64,000 nucleotides of DNA from Desulforhopalus sp. IMCC35007 (GTDB lineage: Bacteria > Desulfobacterota > Desulfobulbia > Desulfobulbales > Desulfocapsaceae), in assembly GCF_005116575.1 (NCBI RefSeq), contig NZ_SWCN01000005.1:62001-126000 (forward strand). Direction: 5' to 3'. A model generated the notes under the pieces. The model saw only the letters and a list, made by a program, of their open reading frames with translations. It did no database searches and had not been told where the DNA came from. Position 1 is the first letter of the stretch, and each line of letters starts with the position of its first letter. Positions 33,631 through 43,266 of the stretch are shown one piece after another. Made by a program: the position numbers and the translations under genes.

Positions 33631-36531
33631 TTAGTATCTTCTTTTGATGTAATCATGGACCGATACCATGAGTCGTTCTTTGTCGAGTTTGATATGGTAT
33701 TCGTTGACACCAACCGCTTTCCCACGTTCGACATCTTCAGCTGAAGCAAGGGTAGTGAGGGCGATAATGGGTAAATTTTTATATCTCTCGTTCTTGCGGA
33801 TTCTCTGGGTGAGTTCAAAGCCGTTCATGTTGGGCATTTCTATGTCGGTCACCAAAAGTGAGATTTCATCGGCGTGTTCTTCGAGCTGGTTCCAGCCCTC
33901 GAGACCATCTTCTGCTTCGATGACATTATAGCCAACTTCCGTCATATAGTTTTTCACCTGATTGCGGAAAAATTTTGAATCTTCGGCAATCAGAACAGTG
34001 GGAGGAGGCCCTGTCTCTTCAATCTGACTCAGATCAAATTTTTCCTGGTGTTCAAACCACTGAGGAAAGAGATTCTGAACCATTTCAAAAACGTTGATGA
34101 GCATGGTGGTATTATTGTCAATGATAATTGAGCCCATAATACCGGGCTGACTCAGGGTGGTGTCATCGATGTCTGCGGTGACTTCAAGCGCATCAATGGG
34201 CCCAATAGCCAGCAGTCCAACGGGACGTTTGGCAATGTTGAACACGATAACGAGCAGATTTTCATCGTCAGCAAGGGGGGCGACCATGGCAACATCATCG
34301 ACGCAGATAAGGCTTAGGCTGCCACCTCTGTATTTCATGATGCGTCTGCCACCAAGATCTTCAATATCTGAGCGTTTGATTTTTTCGATCCGTTCGACCT
34401 GATTGAGCGGAACGCCAAAATGCTCCTCCCTGGAGTTTTTAAAGATCAGCAGAGACTGCTTGTCTTTTTTTGCATTTATCGCATCTTCTGCGGCTTTTGC
34501 CACTTCAGCGGCGCGGTCTGAGCCATCTATGGATGTGAGATGAGCCATGCGAGCGAGATTGCTAACATCGAGGATGAGTGCAATACGCCCGTCACCCATA
34601 ATGGTGGCACCGGCATATCCTTTACATTGCTGCAGATGACGCCCAAGCGGCTTGATAACAATTTCTTCTGAGTCCTGAAGCCTGTCTACTATGAGGCCAT
34701 ATTTCATAGCCCCGGTAGAGACCACAACAATATTAAGCGCACTAGAGGCAGAGGAGCGTCTGTCGATGACGGATCGAGGTCTGTCTGGACTCTGATTTCT
34801 GTGGTTGTTTCCAGAATGCTTGTCGTTAAACAGGGGAGAGTTTCGTCCTCTTCTGTCTGCTATTTGTTCTCTCCTGTCTTCTTTGACGTCCTGCTCGTTG
34901 TAATCATAGTAGGTGCGATCGGCACCGATAACATCAGAGAGGCGAATGAGTGGCAGGAGTGTTCCCCGAAGTCGGACGACTTCTGCATCACCAACCCGCT
35001 CTACCCGGTCTTTCACCTGATTTGCTGGAATTCGTAACAGTTCTTCGAGATTCACCTGGGGGATGGCATAACGCTCGCCACCTGTCTCTATTATCTGACA
35101 GGGTATAATTGCAAGGGTAAGGGGCAGTTTGATGGAAATCGTTGTGCCATTGCCTTTTTCCGAGATGATATCGACATTGCCACCGAGCTGATCGAGGTTG
35201 GTCTTGACAACATCCATGCCAACACCCCGGCCCGATACATCGGTGACGGCGGCTGCTGTTGAAAATCCCGGGAGAAAAATAAGGTTTACTTTCTCCTTAT
35301 CTGACATGGCCTGAGCCTGTTCAGCAGTGATAAGGCCTTTATTTACGGCACTTGCAGCCAGGGCCTCGCCATCGAGCCCTTTACCGTCATCACTGATCTC
35401 GATGACGACCTGACCGGCTTCATGATACGCCTTGAGGATAACGAGGCCATTTTCAGGTTTGCCGATTTTCTTTCTGTCCGCCGGCATTTCGATGCCGTGA
35501 TCAACAGAATTCCGGACAAGATGGGTGAGGGGGTCGTTGATAGACTCAATTATGGTCTTGTCCAGCTCAACATCTTTACCGACGATGGTGAGGTCAATGG
35601 TTTTGTTCAGTTTTTTTGCAAGATCCCTGACAACTCGAGGAAACTTATTAAAAACGTTTCCTATCGGCTGCATTCTGGTGAGCATGATTGCTTCCTGCAG
35701 CTCGGAGGTGATCAGGTCAATCCGCTGGCCGACGGCTTCAGCATTTCTGAGGTCATCTGAGCCAATGGTCTGGAGAAGCTGATTGCGACTGAGTACCAGT
35801 TCTCCTGCAAGGTTCATGAGAGAATCAAGCAGACTGACATGAACCCGGAGTGAAGTTTCCGTCTTGGCAGGCGGTGCCTGTTTGGCTGCAGTTGCCGGAA
35901 CATTTACGGCGGGAGGTTGTACTGGTGCCACGGGCTCAGGTACAGGATTTTGTGTTCTGGTAACCTCAGGTTCTGGCTCAGGCTCGGTTTCTTCATCTTC
36001 ATCGGTCTCTGGTTCTTCTATATATTCCTCCTCAGTCTCTTCAGGTTCTTCAAAAACCGGTTCCACAGCCTCAGGTTTCACGGTAACCTTAGGCTTTGCC
36101 TGCACGGTATTTTTCTGTTCCGGCTCCATGGGTGGCTGTGAGAAGGTTCCATCGGCTATGGCGTCGAGTGGGTTGATGTGGGATGAAATGTCAACATCGT
36201 TGCTGTTATGAACATCCTCAATCATCCGTTGCAACTGGTCAGACGCCATGAGGAGAACGTTTACAATTTCAGGTGTTGGGATGAGTTTTTTACTTCGAAT
36301 CATTCCAAGCACATTTTCAGTGGAGTGAGATAATCCCTGAATGGCGGTAAGGCCCATAAACCCGGCACCGCCTTTGATTGAGTGGGCTGCTCTGAAGACT
36401 TTGTTCACAAGATCTTCATCAATATTTGCACCAGCTTCCTCTATTGCTAAAAGGTCATTTTCTATATCTGCGAGGTGTTCGAGTGATTCTTCGATAAATC
36501 CTTGCAGTATTTCGTCATCTTCTATTTCCAT
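33631..36531 (-). CDS. cheA: CheA hybrid histidine kinase with C-terminal receiver
   Basis: This 966-residue chemotaxis kinase starts with an Hpt (P1) domain carrying phospho-His H50 (RAAHSIKGGAGF). A Pro/Glu-rich linker (about 130-225) stands in place of an obvious P2 domain. Dimerisation (LLDSLMNLAGELVLSRNQLL) and ATPase domains (HLVRNSVDHGIEMP, DDGKGLDGEAL, GRGVGMDVVKTNL) follow. Next come two CheW-like parts, the first interrupted by a basic low-complexity insert (EDRREQIADRRGRNS onward). A final receiver has Asp in LLVTDIEMPNMNG. GGGAG precedes the ATG. It phosphorylates CheY and CheB; the internal receiver may act as a phosphate sink. Confidence 0.94.
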   Translation of the reverse strand: MEIEDDEILQGFIEESLEHLADIENDLLAIEEAGANIDEDLVNKVFRAAHSIKGGAGFMGLTAIQGLSHSTENVLGMIRSKKLIPTPEIVNVLLMASDQLQRMIEDVHNSNDVDISSHINPLDAIADGTFSQPPMEPEQKNTVQAKPKVTVKPEAVEPVFEEPEETEEEYIEEPETDEDEETEPEPEPEVTRTQNPVPEPVAPVQPPAVNVPATAAKQAPPAKTETSLRVHVSLLDSLMNLAGELVLSRNQLLQTIGSDDLRNAEAVGQRIDLITSELQEAIMLTRMQPIGNVFNKFPRVVRDLAKKLNKTIDLTIVGKDVELDKTIIESINDPLTHLVRNSVDHGIEMPADRKKIGKPENGLVILKAYHEAGQVVIEISDDGKGLDGEALAASAVNKGLITAEQAQAMSDKEKVNLIFLPGFSTAAAVTDVSGRGVGMDVVKTNLDQLGGNVDIISEKGNGTTISIKLPLTLAIIPCQIIETGGERYAIPQVNLEELLRIPANQVKDRVERVGDAEVVRLRGTLLPLIRLSDVIGADRTYYDYNEQDVKEDRREQIADRRGRNSPLFNDKHSGNNHRNQSPDRPRSVIDRRSSASSALNIVVVSTGAMKYGLIVDRLQDSEEIVIKPLGRHLQQCKGYAGATIMGDGRIALILDVSNLARMAHLTSIDGSDRAAEVAKAAEDAINAKKDKQSLLIFKNSREEHFGVPLNQVERIEKIKRSDIEDLGGRRIMKYRGGSLSLICVDDVAMVAPLADDENLLVIVFNIAKRPVGLLAIGPIDALEVTADIDDTTLSQPGIMGSIIIDNNTTMLINVFEMVQNLFPQWFEHQEKFDLSQIEETGPPPTVLIAEDSKFFRNQVKNYMTEVGYNVIEAEDGLEGWNQLEEHADEISLLVTDIEMPNMNGFELTQRIRKNERYKNLPIIALTTLASAEDVERGKAVGVNEYHIKLDKERLMVSVHDYIKRRY

Positions 36532-36661
36532 AAAACACTCCCTACTATGATTGTTAGAACTGTTGGTTTTCTAAGTTTATACATACGGCAATTCGGATGT
36601 ACAGGAGTTTTTTATTAAAATATTTTTGAAAAACGTGGCGGGGTAGAGCAAAAGAGAAAGG

Positions 36662-36710
36662 AAACAGCCATTCTGGTGGCGGATAAAGACCCCAACATAA
36701 ATGGCTGTTT
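36662..36710 (-). terminator. terminator after the SlyD-like gene
   Basis: AAACAGCCATT and AATGGCTGTTT form a perfect 11-base stem with a 27-base loop. On the minus strand the stem is followed by CCTTTCTCTTTTG. It lies 22 bases after the SlyD-like gene and about 130 bases before cheA, isolating the two transcripts. Confidence 0.6.
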
Positions 36711-36731
36711 GAAATGGTAAAGCGGGAGAAA

Positions 36732-37178
36732 TCAGTTACTTTTTTTTATGTCAAGCAATTCAACTCTGTAGTTGAGATGGTGTCCTGCAAGGGGATGGTT
36801 GTAATCCACCGTGACCTGGCTTCCCTCGACCTCAATAACTGTTGCAGGTATGCTTACTTCCTCACCATCCTTGTTGGTTTTCAGTGAAATAACCATACCA
36901 GGTTTTGGTTGAACCCTGTCAATGACCTCCTGATTGTCGATGGTCTGCAGCAGTTCCTTTTGCCGTGGACCATAAGCTTCTTCAGGTGGTACTCTTACTT
37001 TTTGCAGGTCGCCAATCGTCATTTTGCGGACGGTTGCTTCAAGGCTTGGTGGGAGATTGTTTCCACCTATCACAACGTGCATGGGATCATCTTTTTTGAC
37101 TTCATAAAAAATTTCACCGTTATCAAGGGATCCTGTAAAAGCGAGTACAACAGTGTCGTTATTCTGGGGTGTGTTCAC
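36732..37178 (-). CDS. SlyD-like FKBP peptidyl-prolyl isomerase
   Basis: This 148-residue cytosolic protein is of the FKBP type with an insert-in-flap domain: FTGSLDNGEIFYEVKKDDPMHVVIGG, then VRVPPEEAYGPRQKEL, then VDYNHPLAGHHLNYRVELLDI. It probably acts as prolyl isomerase and chaperone. The His/Cys-rich metal-binding tail of E. coli SlyD is missing; the protein ends in KKSN. It is a single-gene unit with its own terminator. Confidence 0.9.
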   Translation of the reverse strand: MNTPQNNDTVVLAFTGSLDNGEIFYEVKKDDPMHVVIGGNNLPPSLEATVRKMTIGDLQKVRVPPEEAYGPRQKELLQTIDNQEVIDRVQPKPGMVISLKTNKDGEEVSIPATVIEVEGSQVTVDYNHPLAGHHLNYRVELLDIKKSN

Positions 37179-37520
37179 GATTCAACTCCTTTTGCTGTTG
37201 GCATTAGTTTGATTAAAATGGCATTTAAATATTTTATAAACTGCGGTTATCGTGTACCACAGATTTCTTATTTTCGAATCGCGACATAATATAGAATGAC
37301 ATGGGGCGAATGCAAGGCATTAGCATGGAAAAGTGCAAAAAGGTGAGAGTTGCTTGACAAAAATGCAATAGCTGTCTAATTTACACGGTTTTTCATTAAG
37401 ACTCGTATCCACTGAGAAGATATTGTTTGAGGGATATCTCCTATTGTGGAATACACCGCAATTCTTCACTCATTTTATTCTTTTTGTTATTCGTTCATTA
37501 AATTAAAGATTGAGAAAACG
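37179..37520. other. divergent spacer, SlyD-like gene / hisI
   Basis: This 342-base region has no ORF of its own. It contains a near-consensus sigma-70 promoter at 37354-37382 directed to hisI and a roughly 130-base AT-rich hisI leader. An in-frame GTG at 37446 could extend HisI, but the extension ([15 protein letters not shown]) is not HisI-like. Confidence 0.5.
37354..37382 (+). promoter_or_regulatory. sigma-70 promoter for hisI-hisG
   Basis: TTGACA (37354-37359), a 17-base spacer and TAATTT (37377-37382) give a near-consensus housekeeping promoter. The predicted start is near 37389, leaving a leader of about 130 bases before hisI. Confidence 0.75.
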
Positions 37521-37904
37521 ATGGTATCACTAGATTTTAGTAAATCCGCTGATGGTCTTATTCCTGCAATTGTTCAGGATCATACAACAAATGAGGTGCT
37601 GATGCTGGCTTATATCAATCAGCTGGCCTGGGAAGAAACACTGAAGACCGGTAAAGCACACTACTGGAGTCGTTCGAGATCAAAGCTGTGGTTAAAAGGT
37701 GAGTCCTCTGGCCATATTCAAAAAATTCATGAGATACTCGTTGACTGTGATGATGACACGGTTGTCTACAAGGTAGAACAGTTAGGTGGGGCTGCCTGTC
37801 ATACGGGACATCGCTCCTGTTTTTATCGAATTGTTGACGGTGAAGAGCTTGTCGTTCAGGGTGAAAAGGTTTTTGACCCGGAAAAAGTATACGGAAAAAA
37901 ATAA
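37521..37904 (+). CDS. hisI: HisI, phosphoribosyl-AMP cyclohydrolase
   Basis: HisI hydrolyses phosphoribosyl-AMP in the third step of histidine synthesis. The start [13 protein letters not shown] gives 127 residues. The metal-binding signatures are [14 protein letters not shown] (the Asp triad) and [13 protein letters not shown]. The HisE pyrophosphatase domain is absent, so this is the stand-alone HisI form. It lies 44 bases upstream of hisG. Confidence 0.95.
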   Translation: MVSLDFSKSADGLIPAIVQDHTTNEVLMLAYINQLAWEETLKTGKAHYWSRSRSKLWLKGESSGHIQKIHEILVDCDDDTVVYKVEQLGGAACHTGHRSCFYRIVDGEELVVQGEKVFDPEKVYGKK

Positions 37905-37948
37905 CATAGATTGCGTCACTGGCGTGATATAGGTCGAGGAGAGCTGTA

Positions 37949-38824
37949 ATGAATCAACTGAAGTTAGGATTGCCAAAAGGAAGCCTGGAAAAAGCAACCA
38001 TTGCCCTTTTTGAAAAGGCAGGCTGGCGGATAAAACCGGCTGCACGAAACTACTTTCCAAAAATTGATGACGATGAGCTCGATTGCTCCATCTGTCGTCC
38101 CCAGGAAATGTCGAGGTATGTTGAAAGTGGTATGCTTGACGCCGGAATTACAGGAAAAGACTGGACTATGGAAAACCGTTCAGATACGGTTCTCGTCTGC
38201 GACCTGGTCTATTCCAAGGTGAGCAATAGACCGACAAGGTGGGTTATTGCTGTGGCCGGGGACTCGAATATTACCTGTCTTGAAGATCTTGAAGGAAAAA
38301 AAATATCCACTGAGCTTGTGGGTGTTACCAAGAGGTTTTTTGAAGAAAAGAACATCAATGTTACAATTGAATTTTCCTGGGGTGCCACCGAAGCAAAAGT
38401 CGTATCAGGTCTTGCCGATGCAATTGTTGAGGTTACTGAAACTGAGTCAACCATTCGGGCTCATGGTCTCAGGGTGATTTATGAACTCATGGAATCAAAC
38501 ACCCAGTTCATTGCCAATAAAGACGCATGGGCTGACCCATGGAAGCGTGAAAAGATCGAGAATATTGCACTGATGCTCCAGGGATCACTCAACGCGGACC
38601 GAATCGTTGGTCTGAAGATGAACGTTGCCAGCGAGCATATGGAGGCACTGGTTGAAATACTTCCGTCTCTCAACGCCCCTACGGTGGCAAGTCTCTACAA
38701 TAAGGACTGGTATTCCGTTGAGACCGTTGTTTCTGAGGAGGTGGTGAGAGAACTTGTACCCAAATTGAAAAAGGTAGGTGCTGAGGGTATAATTGAGTAT
38801 GCTTTAAATAAAATCATTTCCTGA
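37949..38824 (+). CDS. hisG: HisG, ATP phosphoribosyltransferase (long form)
   Basis: HisG catalyses the first, feedback-controlled step of histidine synthesis. The 291-residue length and the C-terminal ACT-like regulatory domain ([23 protein letters not shown]) mark the hexameric long form that does not need HisZ. Other motifs are [28 protein letters not shown] and the PRPP loop region [13 protein letters not shown]. Allosteric inhibition by histidine is expected. Confidence 0.96.
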   Translation: MNQLKLGLPKGSLEKATIALFEKAGWRIKPAARNYFPKIDDDELDCSICRPQEMSRYVESGMLDAGITGKDWTMENRSDTVLVCDLVYSKVSNRPTRWVIAVAGDSNITCLEDLEGKKISTELVGVTKRFFEEKNINVTIEFSWGATEAKVVSGLADAIVEVTETESTIRAHGLRVIYELMESNTQFIANKDAWADPWKREKIENIALMLQGSLNADRIVGLKMNVASEHMEALVEILPSLNAPTVASLYNKDWYSVETVVSEEVVRELVPKLKKVGAEGIIEYALNKIIS

Positions 38825-38912
38825 TCTTTTATGTAGCATTGTGGATGCGCTTTTGTCGGGGGGGGAATCCTGATGAAAGCGTATTGAACCCCGCCTTAAC
38901 GTGAGAAACAGA

Positions 38913-39497
38913 ATGGATTTTTCAAAAGTAGATTTTCTCCTCAGTGTTCATAGTATCAAGCAATTGCCAGAAGAAGGGATGCCGGAAATCGCTTTTGCTG
39001 GAAAATCCAATGTCGGTAAGTCAAGCCTCATGAATACACTCATTGGCAGAAAGGCTCTGGTGAAGGTCAGTGCAAGACCGGGAAAGACCCAGGGGCTGAA
39101 CTATTTTCAGGTTGGTAATCAATGTTATCTCGTTGATCTTCCGGGATACGGCTACGCTAAGGTACCAAAGGCAATGAAGGATGCCTGGCAGGGACTTATC
39201 TCCACCTATCTTGAAAAAAGAGCAACCCTGAAGTGTGTTGTGGTCATCATCGACATCCGGCATGAGGCCAAGGCCCATGACAGTCAATTAATTGAGTGGC
39301 TGAGAGAGCAATCGATACCCTTTCTACCGGTCTATACCAAGATTGATAAATTATCGGGCAGTGCAAGGGGGAAGCATGCACGGTTGCTTGACCTGGGCCA
39401 CGGGATCAATAAAGATGAACGGATTCTTTTTTCATCCCATACAGGGCAGGGCCGTGATGAGCTCATAGCAGCATTGCAGTCTTTTCTTTTTTCTTGA
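38913..39497 (+). CDS. engB: EngB/YihA ribosome-biogenesis GTPase
   Basis: EngB (YsxC/YihA) is a GTPase needed for large-subunit ribosome assembly. The 194-residue form from the internal ATG (MDFSKVDFLLSVHSI) has a better-placed ribosome site than the GTG four codons earlier. G1 is GKSNVGKSS, G3 is DLPGYGYAKV, G4 is TKID, and RPGKTQGLNYF is the G2 region. It lies 88 bases after hisG. Confidence 0.95.
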   Translation: MDFSKVDFLLSVHSIKQLPEEGMPEIAFAGKSNVGKSSLMNTLIGRKALVKVSARPGKTQGLNYFQVGNQCYLVDLPGYGYAKVPKAMKDAWQGLISTYLEKRATLKCVVVIIDIRHEAKAHDSQLIEWLREQSIPFLPVYTKIDKLSGSARGKHARLLDLGHGINKDERILFSSHTGQGRDELIAALQSFLFS

Positions 39498-39503
39498 TCT
39501 TTC

Positions 39504-39525
39504 CAGGGGATCGGGCGCCCCTGGC
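39504..39525 (+). terminator. hairpin after engB
   Basis: CCAGGGG and CCCCTGG form a seven-base stem with an eight-base loop, six bases after the engB stop. The following sequence (CTTCAGTTCCGTTT) is only partly T-rich, so termination strength is uncertain. Confidence 0.5.
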
Positions 39526-39743
39526 TTCAGTTCCGTTTCCCCCGTTTTTTCTTTTCCTCCCCCCCCAAAATTATTGCCACCCTGTAAATTCTCTGATAGC
39601 CTCCAGTTACTCTTTAGCAATTGAGCCACTTGTGTAGTATTATTGAAAGAGTAGCTGAGGGTACTGCACCCCAGTCGTCATAATCTGTTTAATGTGCCGC
39701 CAGCTCAATCCTCTGTGCAGATCAATATTATAATGGAGTTGTA

Positions 39744-41432
39744 ATGCAGGAATTGTCAAAATCTCAAAAGGCACGACACGCTATACGAACCTTTAAAATC
39801 CTTGCGGACTCTCTTACCCTGCAGGGGGCGTACAAACCCTCAGGAAAGGTGGGCGAGCAGCTGGCTGATGCGCTGGAGCAGTTAAGCCCTGAAATATATG
39901 GTTCAATGAGTGATCCCAGGGTCTCCGAATTAAAAGGGCTTGAGTATGTTATTGATCGCATGCCAAGAGGCATTGAGAATTGCACGAGGGTCATTCTCAC
40001 CGCCCAGGAAGATTTTCAGCAGACATCCTTTGAAAAAATATCTCCCTTAAAACGACGGAGAATATCCTACGCTGTCTCAGATAAAGAGATCTGTTTTGTC
40101 ATAACTACAGGGCAGAGTGAAATCTACGATATCCTCACTCATATTACGTTTCTCAATATTGAGGCGAAGAAAATCTATCAGCAGGTCTGTAACCGTGTTG
40201 AAGGTTTAAGTACAGAGTGGGCCGACCTTGAGCGGCTGGTGAAAAAAGATCATCAGCTCGGTAAAGAGGAGCTTGAACAGTCCATATGGAATCTATCAAT
40301 TATTCTCGGCAGAACTTATAAGGAAACCAGAGAGACTTATGACAGTCTTGAAAAAAACCGGCGTGAACATGGGACAAACAATGGTCTTTTCAAAATAATT
40401 TACGGTATTGGTAAAAGGGTTATAGCAGAGCAGACCAACGGTGAGCACGAACTCACTGTATATTTTACCCCGTCGTTGAAAGAGATGATTAATCATCAGA
40501 AATATGCAACTCTCTGGGCGAAAATTCTGAAAGAAAAACTGATGGCTCTTGGCCTTGAGAAAAGACCTCTGCATATTGTGAGCGCTAATATGCATTCCAT
40601 GCGTAATTTACTCTATGGTGCAGGTGCCTTGCGTGATGCTGGTCAAAGCTGTGCTGCCGATATTTATGAGATGGTCATGCAGCTAAGGGATAAGGAAAAA
40701 CTTGTCGTCGATTATGCAGAAAAAAACGGCTACTTGTTTTTGGATGATCGATCCGGGTCGACCATTGATGTAAATATTATCGATCTGGATGCGGTTGACC
40801 TGACAAAACTCCACCCGGATCTGAAGATCAATCCGAGTTATATCAATAACCACAAACCAGTACTTCTGGTGATTGATTACGCCTTTGGAACGCAGGCCTA
40901 TGACATCATGGATGAGCTGTTGACCTCATTGGAGTTTGGAGATCAGGCGCTTCAATGTGATTTTAAGTCCATCTCCATTATGGGGAAGGCTGGTGTTTTG
41001 CCGGGTAATAAAGGCGATCTGATGCTCGCCACTGCCCATGTGATGGAAGGAACCGCGAACAACTATATCGTAGATAACGATCTGACCCGTGATGATTTTC
41101 CCGGTAATGTCGAGGTTTTTGTTGGACCAATGGTGACGGTTCTCGGCACATCCCTGCAGAACAGGGATGTGCTTGAACGTTTTCATTCTTCAAGCTGGCG
41201 GGCAGTAGGGATTGAGATGGAGGGAGGACATTATCAGCGGGCCATCAGCGGCGCCATCATAAAAGGACATATTCCTCCTTTCATGAAGACTCGATATGCC
41301 TACTACGCCTCTGATAATCCTATGATCAGCGGGCAAACTCTTGCTTCTGGCCCCATGGGGGTTGACGGTATTGTACCAACTTATATGATTTCCAAGGTCA
41401 TTTTGGAAAAAATCATTAATCATATTGACTAA
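39744..41432 (+). CDS. nucleoside-phosphorylase-like protein of unknown role
   Basis: This 562-residue protein has no recognised specific function. The N-terminal half is helical with no named motif. The C-terminal part (about residues 370-560) resembles the nucleoside phosphorylase / AMP nucleosidase superfamily: IMGKAGVLPGNKGDLMLATAH followed by VGPMVTVLGTSLQNRDVLE and the Met-Glu signature GIEMEGGHYQRAI, which in that family contacts the ribose. A nucleotide or nucleoside substrate is therefore likely. No signal peptide is seen. It is followed after 13 bases by the histidine kinase gene, which may be co-transcribed. Confidence 0.7.
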   Translation: MQELSKSQKARHAIRTFKILADSLTLQGAYKPSGKVGEQLADALEQLSPEIYGSMSDPRVSELKGLEYVIDRMPRGIENCTRVILTAQEDFQQTSFEKISPLKRRRISYAVSDKEICFVITTGQSEIYDILTHITFLNIEAKKIYQQVCNRVEGLSTEWADLERLVKKDHQLGKEELEQSIWNLSIILGRTYKETRETYDSLEKNRREHGTNNGLFKIIYGIGKRVIAEQTNGEHELTVYFTPSLKEMINHQKYATLWAKILKEKLMALGLEKRPLHIVSANMHSMRNLLYGAGALRDAGQSCAADIYEMVMQLRDKEKLVVDYAEKNGYLFLDDRSGSTIDVNIIDLDAVDLTKLHPDLKINPSYINNHKPVLLVIDYAFGTQAYDIMDELLTSLEFGDQALQCDFKSISIMGKAGVLPGNKGDLMLATAHVMEGTANNYIVDNDLTRDDFPGNVEVFVGPMVTVLGTSLQNRDVLERFHSSSWRAVGIEMEGGHYQRAISGAIIKGHIPPFMKTRYAYYASDNPMISGQTLASGPMGVDGIVPTYMISKVILEKIINHID

Positions 41433-41445
41433 AAGCCCGTACCCT

Positions 41446-43266
41446 ATGGACAAAAACAGCAAAAAATGGCGCCTGCAATTGTTGGGTTCTTCTCCATGGC
41501 TTCTCGGGGCGGCCTGCATCCTTTTACTGCTGGTAATCGCTTTTTTTGCTGTGAGCAACTATACCCGGGAAAAGCAGCTCATCAAAACTGCCATAGAGCA
41601 GAAAGGGCTGACGCTGGTCCGTTTTATCAACAGCGCGGTGAGGGATTCTGTGCGCAGCAAATTAATGGATCCTGCCTATGAAAAATGGGAAATTCATATG
41701 CAGACGGCCCTGGAGCTTGCAGCGGAACAACCTGGTGTAGATTCTATTGTACTTGCTGACAAAAATGGCAATATTGTTGTTGCTGCAGGTGAAAAGAATT
41801 CGGCCCGAACTACGGTAGACCCTGAAGAATTAGAGCTCATCAGGCTGGTATCGGCAACCCAAGAACCCAGGTGGCGTACTCAAATAATTCAGCAATCAGA
41901 AACAGGGGAGAAAAAGGCGCTGCTTGCCTCAGCCTATGCCATTCCAGGATTTCCCGGCGGGACGAAAAACATCGGCCATCGTGGAATGGGGGCAGGGCGG
42001 TTTCGTTTCTCCCAACATTTCAGTGCCTTTCAAGAAGATTTTGAAAAACTCAATACCCTAGCACCAGTATATCTTGTACAGCTTGATCTGAGCCAGTTTA
42101 CCGCACCACTGAATCGGCAGCTCATCCAGATTATTTTGGAGTTGGCGGCAATTGCCCTGGTGGGTCTTGGAGGAACTCTGTCTTTTTTCACTCTTCGTGG
42201 GCTAAAAGGCTCGGAGAAAAAACTGGATAAGATGAGAACCTTTAATGAAATCGTGGTCTCATCTCTGCCTGTTGGTCTGATTGCAACCGATGAAAATGGG
42301 TTGATCCAGGTCTGCAATGGTGCTGCGGCAAACATCATTCAACTCGACCCGCACAAGTGTATCGGTAAAAAGTCTCAGGAGTGTTTACCCACAGCTCTTT
42401 ATCAATTGCTCGGACAAAAAAATGATGGAGGCAATGAACGACAAGAGATATTTCTCGACCCGGACTCTGAAAAAGGTCGTAAAACTCTAGATGTGACTGT
42501 CGTAACTGTCTCGGCTACCTCAGCGATTCCTGCAGGAGAAGTCATGCTACTCAGAGACCTAACTCTGGTCAAGCAACTTGAAGCAGAGCTTCAGCGAAGT
42601 GAAAGACTGGCGGTGATCGGCAAGATGGCCGCCGGGGTGGCCCACGAGTTGCGAAATCCTCTCAGTTCCATAAAGGGCCTTGCCCTGCTCCTGAAAGGAA
42701 AACTTGAAAAAGAATCCAGCGATACGATGGCAGTCAATACCCTGGTGAGTGAGGTCGAGCGGCTCAACAGAAGTATAGGAGAACTCCTGGACTATGCTAA
42801 GCCGGGAAACCTTCTTCGTGAACCCTGTGCAATTGATGGTGTAATTGAAAAGACACTTTCACTTATTGAACCCGATATTACAAGCCTTGGCATCATGGTA
42901 GAAAAAGATTTTTCACCTGATATCCCACTGGTGGTTGTTGATCAGGATAAGATCAGTCAGGTTCTGCTGAATATATTTCTTAATTCTCTGCAGGCAATGG
43001 AAGACAACAGTATGGAGCGACTTCTGAAAATATACATCCGGGGGGCCGGCAACACCGTTCTGGTAAGAATAACCGATAATGGTTCAGGAATTTCAGAGGA
43101 ACATCTCAAACGGATATTTGACCCGTATTTTACGACAAAAAGTGGTGGGACAGGGCTTGGTCTGGCGCTCTCTTTGAAAATAGTTGAAGAGCATGGAGGC
43201 AAACTCCTGATCAGCAGCGTACCCGGGATACAGACAGAGGTTCAGATCCTTTTACCCTCATCCTGA
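41446..43266 (+). CDS. orphan membrane sensor histidine kinase (ZraS/NtrB-like)
   Basis: This 606-residue inner-membrane kinase has a first membrane segment at about residues 17-38. A periplasmic sensor region with a Gly/Arg-rich stretch follows, then a second membrane segment near 225-250 and a PAS-like domain (IATDENGLIQVCNGAAANII). HisKA has phospho-His near residue 400 (AAGVAHELRNPLSS). The ATPase domain has N box NIFLNSLQAM, DNGSGIS, and FDPYFTTKSGGTGLGLAL. No response regulator is adjacent. The ATG was chosen over a TTG overlapping the previous stop. Its 3' end overlaps the convergent ligase gene by 25 bases. Confidence 0.9.
   Translation: MDKNSKKWRLQLLGSSPWLLGAACILLLLVIAFFAVSNYTREKQLIKTAIEQKGLTLVRFINSAVRDSVRSKLMDPAYEKWEIHMQTALELAAEQPGVDSIVLADKNGNIVVAAGEKNSARTTVDPEELELIRLVSATQEPRWRTQIIQQSETGEKKALLASAYAIPGFPGGTKNIGHRGMGAGRFRFSQHFSAFQEDFEKLNTLAPVYLVQLDLSQFTAPLNRQLIQIILELAAIALVGLGGTLSFFTLRGLKGSEKKLDKMRTFNEIVVSSLPVGLIATDENGLIQVCNGAAANIIQLDPHKCIGKKSQECLPTALYQLLGQKNDGGNERQEIFLDPDSEKGRKTLDVTVVTVSATSAIPAGEVMLLRDLTLVKQLEAELQRSERLAVIGKMAAGVAHELRNPLSSIKGLALLLKGKLEKESSDTMAVNTLVSEVERLNRSIGELLDYAKPGNLLREPCAIDGVIEKTLSLIEPDITSLGIMVEKDFSPDIPLVVVDQDKISQVLLNIFLNSLQAMEDNSMERLLKIYIRGAGNTVLVRITDNGSGISEEHLKRIFDPYFTTKSGGTGLGLALSLKIVEEHGGKLLISSVPGIQTEVQILLPSS

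Noticed and set aside
35864-36211. Plus-strand Gly/Ser-rich frame inside cheA
   Set aside because: It is the antisense reading of the Pro/Glu-rich linker of CheA, not an independent gene.
38858-39566. Eight-G run at 38858-38865 and eight-C run at 39559-39566 as phase-variation tracts
   Set aside because: Both are in spacers outside promoters or reading frames, so slippage would have no evident effect.
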